From Balaenoptera acutorostrata (lineage: Eukaryota > Chordata > Mammalia > Artiodactyla > Balaenopteridae), in contig NC_080075.1 in NCBI RefSeq assembly GCF_949987535.1, positions 44,575,536-44,639,535 of the forward strand: a stretch of 64,000 nucleotides of DNA, written 5' to 3'. A program made the position numbers and the translations under genes. The notes beneath the pieces are model-generated. The model had not been told where the DNA came from, did not search any database, and saw only the letters and a list, made by a program, of their open reading frames with translations. This document shows positions 63,401 to 64,000 of this stretch, in pieces. Positions within the stretch are counted from its first letter, which is position 1. The number at the start of each line of letters is the position of its first letter.

Positions 63401-64000
63401 TATTTCTGTTATTTTGATATAGTCAGTTTGAGGCAGTTTTCTAAGCAGATGTGACATTATTGGGAGAACTCCAGTAATGAAAATCAGTTGAAGCATTGAG
63501 TATGCAAGTATCAGATTTTTGAATTGTTCATTTTTTTCCACCTATTATTTATTGAATGCCTATAATGTAAGGCAGTGAAGATACACAGGCAAGACTTAAG
63601 ATTCCTCATGGAACTTACATCTAGTGGAAGAGTCAGAATTTAAGTAGATGGATCCCAGTAGTACTTAATTCTAACTCAGATAGGTACTATGGTGTATACG
63701 TATAGGATTTTTGAGAGCTGTTAGCAACAAAGTTATAAGAGAAATAGTGCAAGTATATAAAATATTTTATGGAATAAATGTTTTTATAGATAAATAGGAA
63801 GTACTGACTTTTGCTTTGCTTTATATACATTGTTCTGATAGCGGAGAAAAAGGAACAGGTCTCTAACTTAGATAATAGATGAAAGCCAAAGGTAAGCATA
63901 TGAATGCCTCTGCCATAGCATTCATCACAGTATAAATGTTTGTCTCCCCCTTAGATTATTATATATAGGAACTTCCATTTTTAAGTTCCTGCTAGCTACT
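39349..64000 (+). CDS. FANCL: FANCL, E3 ubiquitin-protein ligase of the Fanconi anaemia core complex; 5' part of the gene (exons 1-5), 3' part outside the window
   Basis: FANCL monoubiquitinates FANCD2 and FANCI in the nucleus during interstrand-crosslink repair, working with the E2 enzyme UBE2T through a C-terminal RING domain. What is seen: five exons on the + strand splice into one open frame starting MAETEASLLRQFPLLL and ending ...EEIGTLGWD plus two bases. I recognise this as the FANCL N terminus. The exon coding lengths (96, 59, 61, 57 and 101 nt) align without gaps to the 375-residue human protein as I remember it. The window covers residues 1-124, roughly the ELF domain and the first residues of the central UBC-RWD domain. 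The catalytic RING is not in the window. The start ATG at 39349 has G at -3 and +4, a strong context, and lies in a CpG island. I see no frameshift or stop in these exons, so the gene looks functional. Introns are 9.2, 2.0, 2.6 and 4.8 kb, and intron 5 is open at the window end. Confidence 0.96.
40080..40310 (-). repeat. MIR SINE, diverged
   Basis: Antisense MIR pattern: gaagtttacaaagcgctttccaagtac, ctcacttaatcctcaggcc, then cttgtccatgatcacaac. Confidence 0.5.
41030..42150 (-). mobile_element. L1 LINE fragment, old type
   Basis: Carries the antisense old-L1 phrases tttagttgtcgtgtctcttta, tttgtctgatgtttcttcatc, and ggcattctgtgataaagag. Ends approximate. Confidence 0.55.
42515..42990. repeat. 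Old MER-type interspersed repeat, family uncertain
   Basis: Contains cttagtggcttaaaacaacaaac, ttatctcacctt...tggatcaggaattcgg and a ccatttattagaagcaagtc end, a widespread old mammalian repeat. I cannot name it reliably. Confidence 0.5.
43728..44217. mobile_element. Tigger-like (MER8/Tigger2-type) DNA transposon
   Basis: Inverted termini tagtccccctttatctgc at left and gataaggggggg-ctact at right, flanked by TA. The internal ccccagtagatgcctgaaactgtgg and aaattaggcacagtaa are typical of this group. Nonautonomous. Confidence 0.65.
45754..45984. mobile_element. Tigger-group palindromic MITE (MER44/Tigger7-like)
   Basis: Termini cagttgacccttgaacaa and ttgttcaagggtcaact are inverted repeats, flanked by TA on each side (45752-45753 and 45985-45986). 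A poly-A run lies inside at about 45911-45929. In intron 1 RNA this could fold into a long hairpin. Confidence 0.7.
46479..46659 (-). repeat. CHR-type SINE, lacking its 3' part
   Basis: Only the tRNA head and adjacent body are present (from aggagttgtggcacatggg to ccaccagggaagtccc). The A-rich tail side is missing and no clear target duplication was found. Confidence 0.8.
46781..48688. other. End of FANCL intron 1, nothing recognised
   Basis: AT-rich sequence to the exon 2 acceptor. A short imperfect duplication of gagccccagggtggaa lies near 47106-47142. Confidence 0.5.
48689..48747 (+). CDS. FANCL: FANCL coding exon 2 (residues 33-51 and two bases of codon 52)
   Basis: The acceptor is ttttccacag and the donor is gtgatg. 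The translation GRDFHLRVLLPKDLQLRNA matches the second exon of mammalian FANCL. The 59-nt exon leaves AG of an arginine codon, which exon 3 completes with A. It continues the ELF-domain beta strands. Confidence 0.95.
48748..50765 (+). other. FANCL: FANCL intron 2
   Basis: Donor gtgatg, acceptor ending in attttag. Bases about 49280-50290 look like an old purine-rich interspersed repeat of unknown family. It produces a 175-codon minus-strand open frame (49448-49975) that I do not accept as a gene. Confidence 0.7.
50766..50826 (+). CDS. FANCL: FANCL coding exon 3 (rest of codon 52 to residue 72)
   Basis: The acceptor is taaaattttag and the donor is gtaagt. The first base completes Arg52, then the frame reads LLCSWQLKAILNGYHHVVQQ. 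This matches FANCL with several changes from the human protein as I remember it (for example NGYHHVV for SGYHRIV). The exon restores phase 0. Confidence 0.94.
50827..53382 (+). other. FANCL: FANCL intron 3
   Basis: Donor gtaagt, acceptor gttttgatctag. Contains the hAT fragment with tandem duplication (52068-52377); otherwise nothing recognised. An open frame at 51264-51464 is not supported. Confidence 0.7.
52068..52377. mobile_element. hAT-type DNA transposon with an internal tandem duplication
   Basis: The sequence from tgtgaaggactggatagtaa to ctgtagtttgcacac follows a common hAT-type element. Its first part is present twice with a period of 77 bp (tgtgaagg at 52101 and 52178). The copies match over about 60 bp and differ in poly-T length and in the G-rich leader. 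Confidence 0.7.
53383..53439 (+). CDS. FANCL: FANCL coding exon 4 (residues 73-91)
   Basis: The frame reads RMQHSPDLMSFIVELKMVL, nineteen codons, with donor gtaaga. The acceptor context gttttgatctag is pyrimidine-poor, and a second AG follows two bases downstream (tagAGaatg). Only the first AG keeps the frame and the conserved Arg-Met, so the exon is placed to start at 53383. Confidence 0.94.
54060..55180 (-). mobile_element. L1 LINE fragment, old type
   Basis: Phrases such as tctcttaagtttcttaattac, ggagttaagattgatcaacagg and tggtgatttttaaaaatcc match an antisense old L1 3' region similar to 41030-42150. Ends uncertain. Confidence 0.45.
55835..56078 (+). mobile_element. hAT-type nonautonomous DNA transposon
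   Basis: Termini cagtgatccccaacc and ggttggggatccctg are near-perfect inverted repeats. The 8-bp flanks gacgaagg and ggctaagg agree at 6 positions. Related to the copy at 20743-20965. Confidence 0.75.
56560..56705 (-). repeat. MIR SINE fragment
   Basis: Antisense MIR-like end: atggctgagtcactgag...aaaacctgtttgtaaagcctgtgttctttctac. Confidence 0.4.
58273..58373 (+). CDS. FANCL: FANCL coding exon 5 (residues 92-124 and two bases of codon 125)
   Basis: The acceptor is tcttttaaacag and the donor is gtatgt. The frame reads EVALKNKKELYVLPPP... to ...EEIGTLGWD, then AA of the next codon. It spans the end of the ELF domain, the proline-rich linker and the start of the central domain. The codon ending in exon 6 is outside the window, or at least not recognisable before base 64000. 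Confidence 0.95.
58665..60280 (-). mobile_element. L1 LINE 3' regions, old type, interrupted by a Tigger-type element
   Basis: 58665-58812 and 59345-60280 both read as antisense L1 3' UTR (gagatataattgacaaataaa; gagataaaattgacatagaa; ttccattgtatatatatata). Between them lies further L1-like antisense. The Tigger-type element at 59556-59756 splits the second piece. Confidence 0.6.
59556..59756. mobile_element. Tigger-group MITE (MER44/MER2-like)
   Basis: Starts cagttgacccttgagcg and ends ttgttcaggtcagctg, imperfect inverted termini of the same type as 45754-45984. Confidence 0.6.
60610..61290 (-). mobile_element. L1 LINE 3' region, old type
   Basis: Antisense L1 phrases in order: gagtggttttagggtcatcgc, aaccactgttcattttactgtc, taatatttcattgtctggg, and a gttgggtgaataccaagg stop where the retrocopy-like segment begins. 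Confidence 0.6.
61296..61570 (-). pseudogene. Probable processed retrocopy of an mRNA 3' UTR, parent unknown
   Basis: On the minus strand, AATAAA (complement at 61330-61335) is followed about 24 bases later by a poly-A run (poly-T at 61296-61305), exactly where an L1 sequence is interrupted. This is the signature of a retrotransposed, 5'-truncated transcript. No coding frame and no named parent were recognised, and the right-hand boundary and target duplication are unclear. Confidence 0.45.
61575..62560 (-). mobile_element. L1-like antisense sequence, diverged
   Basis: Opens with attgtgtattaaaaagtttgg, a phrase familiar from old L1 elements in antisense. Contains a (TTTTG)n-like low-complexity run at about 62276-62350. 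Family and ends uncertain. Confidence 0.4.
62651..63003 (-). repeat. CHR-type SINE with internal tandem duplications
   Basis: Flanked by ttacatataatttt at 62637-62650 and 63004-63017. Compared with the other copies, two internal units are each present twice: the block around cactcttcatcgcggtgcg (62753-62792) and gtgcgcgggcctttcactatcgcg (62791-62838). The tRNA head and tail are intact. Confidence 0.9.
63541..63645 (-). repeat. L2 LINE 3'-end fragment
   Basis: attatttattgaatgcctataatgtaaggcag...ggaacttacatctagtgg matches antisense L2 3' end. Confidence 0.55.

Larger units (their letters stand above)
58374..64000 (+). other. FANCL: FANCL intron 5, open at the window end
   Basis: Donor gtatgt at 58374. 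No acceptor plus exon continuing the FANCL frame could be found before 64000. It is densely filled with antisense L1 pieces, a Tigger-type element, a retrocopy-like 3' end, a CHR SINE and an L2 fragment. Bases 63018-63540 and 63646-64000 hold nothing recognised. Confidence 0.75.

Noticed and set aside
1..64000. CRISPR arrays, operons, prophage or bacterial defence systems
   Set aside because: No regularly spaced repeats, no bacterial gene density or ribosome binding sites; the window is mammalian nuclear DNA.

Overview
This window is nuclear DNA from a mammal, most likely a cetacean. It carries nine tRNA-derived SINEs of the CHR type, found in whales, hippos and ruminants, all with the same terminal sequence (ACTTCCCTGGTGG...). 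Several are flanked by clean target-site duplications and closely resemble each other, so they look young. No BovB LINE or ruminant-specific Bov SINE was recognised, which argues for a whale or dolphin over a ruminant. That is an inference from repeats, not a species identification.

The only protein-coding gene I can support is the 5' part of FANCL, the RING E3 ubiquitin ligase of the Fanconi anaemia core complex, on the + strand. Exons 1-5 lie at 39349-39444, 48689-48747, 50766-50826, 53383-53439 and 58273-58373. All junctions are GT-AG and the reading frame stays open across them. Together they encode residues 1-124 plus two bases of codon 125, roughly the N-terminal E2-like fold (ELF) domain and the start of the central domain. 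The remaining exons lie beyond base 64000. Exon 1 sits in a CpG island (about 39110-39770) with E2F-like and NRF1-like sites.

Bases 1 to about 39100 are intergenic: no coding exon, and no RNA gene apart from tRNA-derived SINEs. Recognisable content there is repeats: eroded L2 and MIR elements, hAT and MER5-type DNA transposons, an eroded ERV-L-like pol remnant on the minus strand (about 14700-17420), a cetartiodactyl L1 3' end (31253-31641), a 3.4-kb internally deleted L1 (32231-35655) with a SINE inside it, and a perfect 76-bp tandem duplication (37019-37170). The FANCL introns hold antisense L1 mosaics, Tigger-like and hAT elements, two CHR SINEs and a probable processed 3'-UTR retrocopy (about 61296-61570).

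I found no previously undescribed biological system. The observations most worth checking are structural: an apparent SINE 3' transduction (6451-6829), the exact 76-bp duplication, a SINE with internal tandem duplications (62651-63003), the internally deleted L1, and the FANCL promoter with its out-of-frame upstream ATG. Repeat family names come from recognition by eye, without a library search, and the ends of old elements are approximate.
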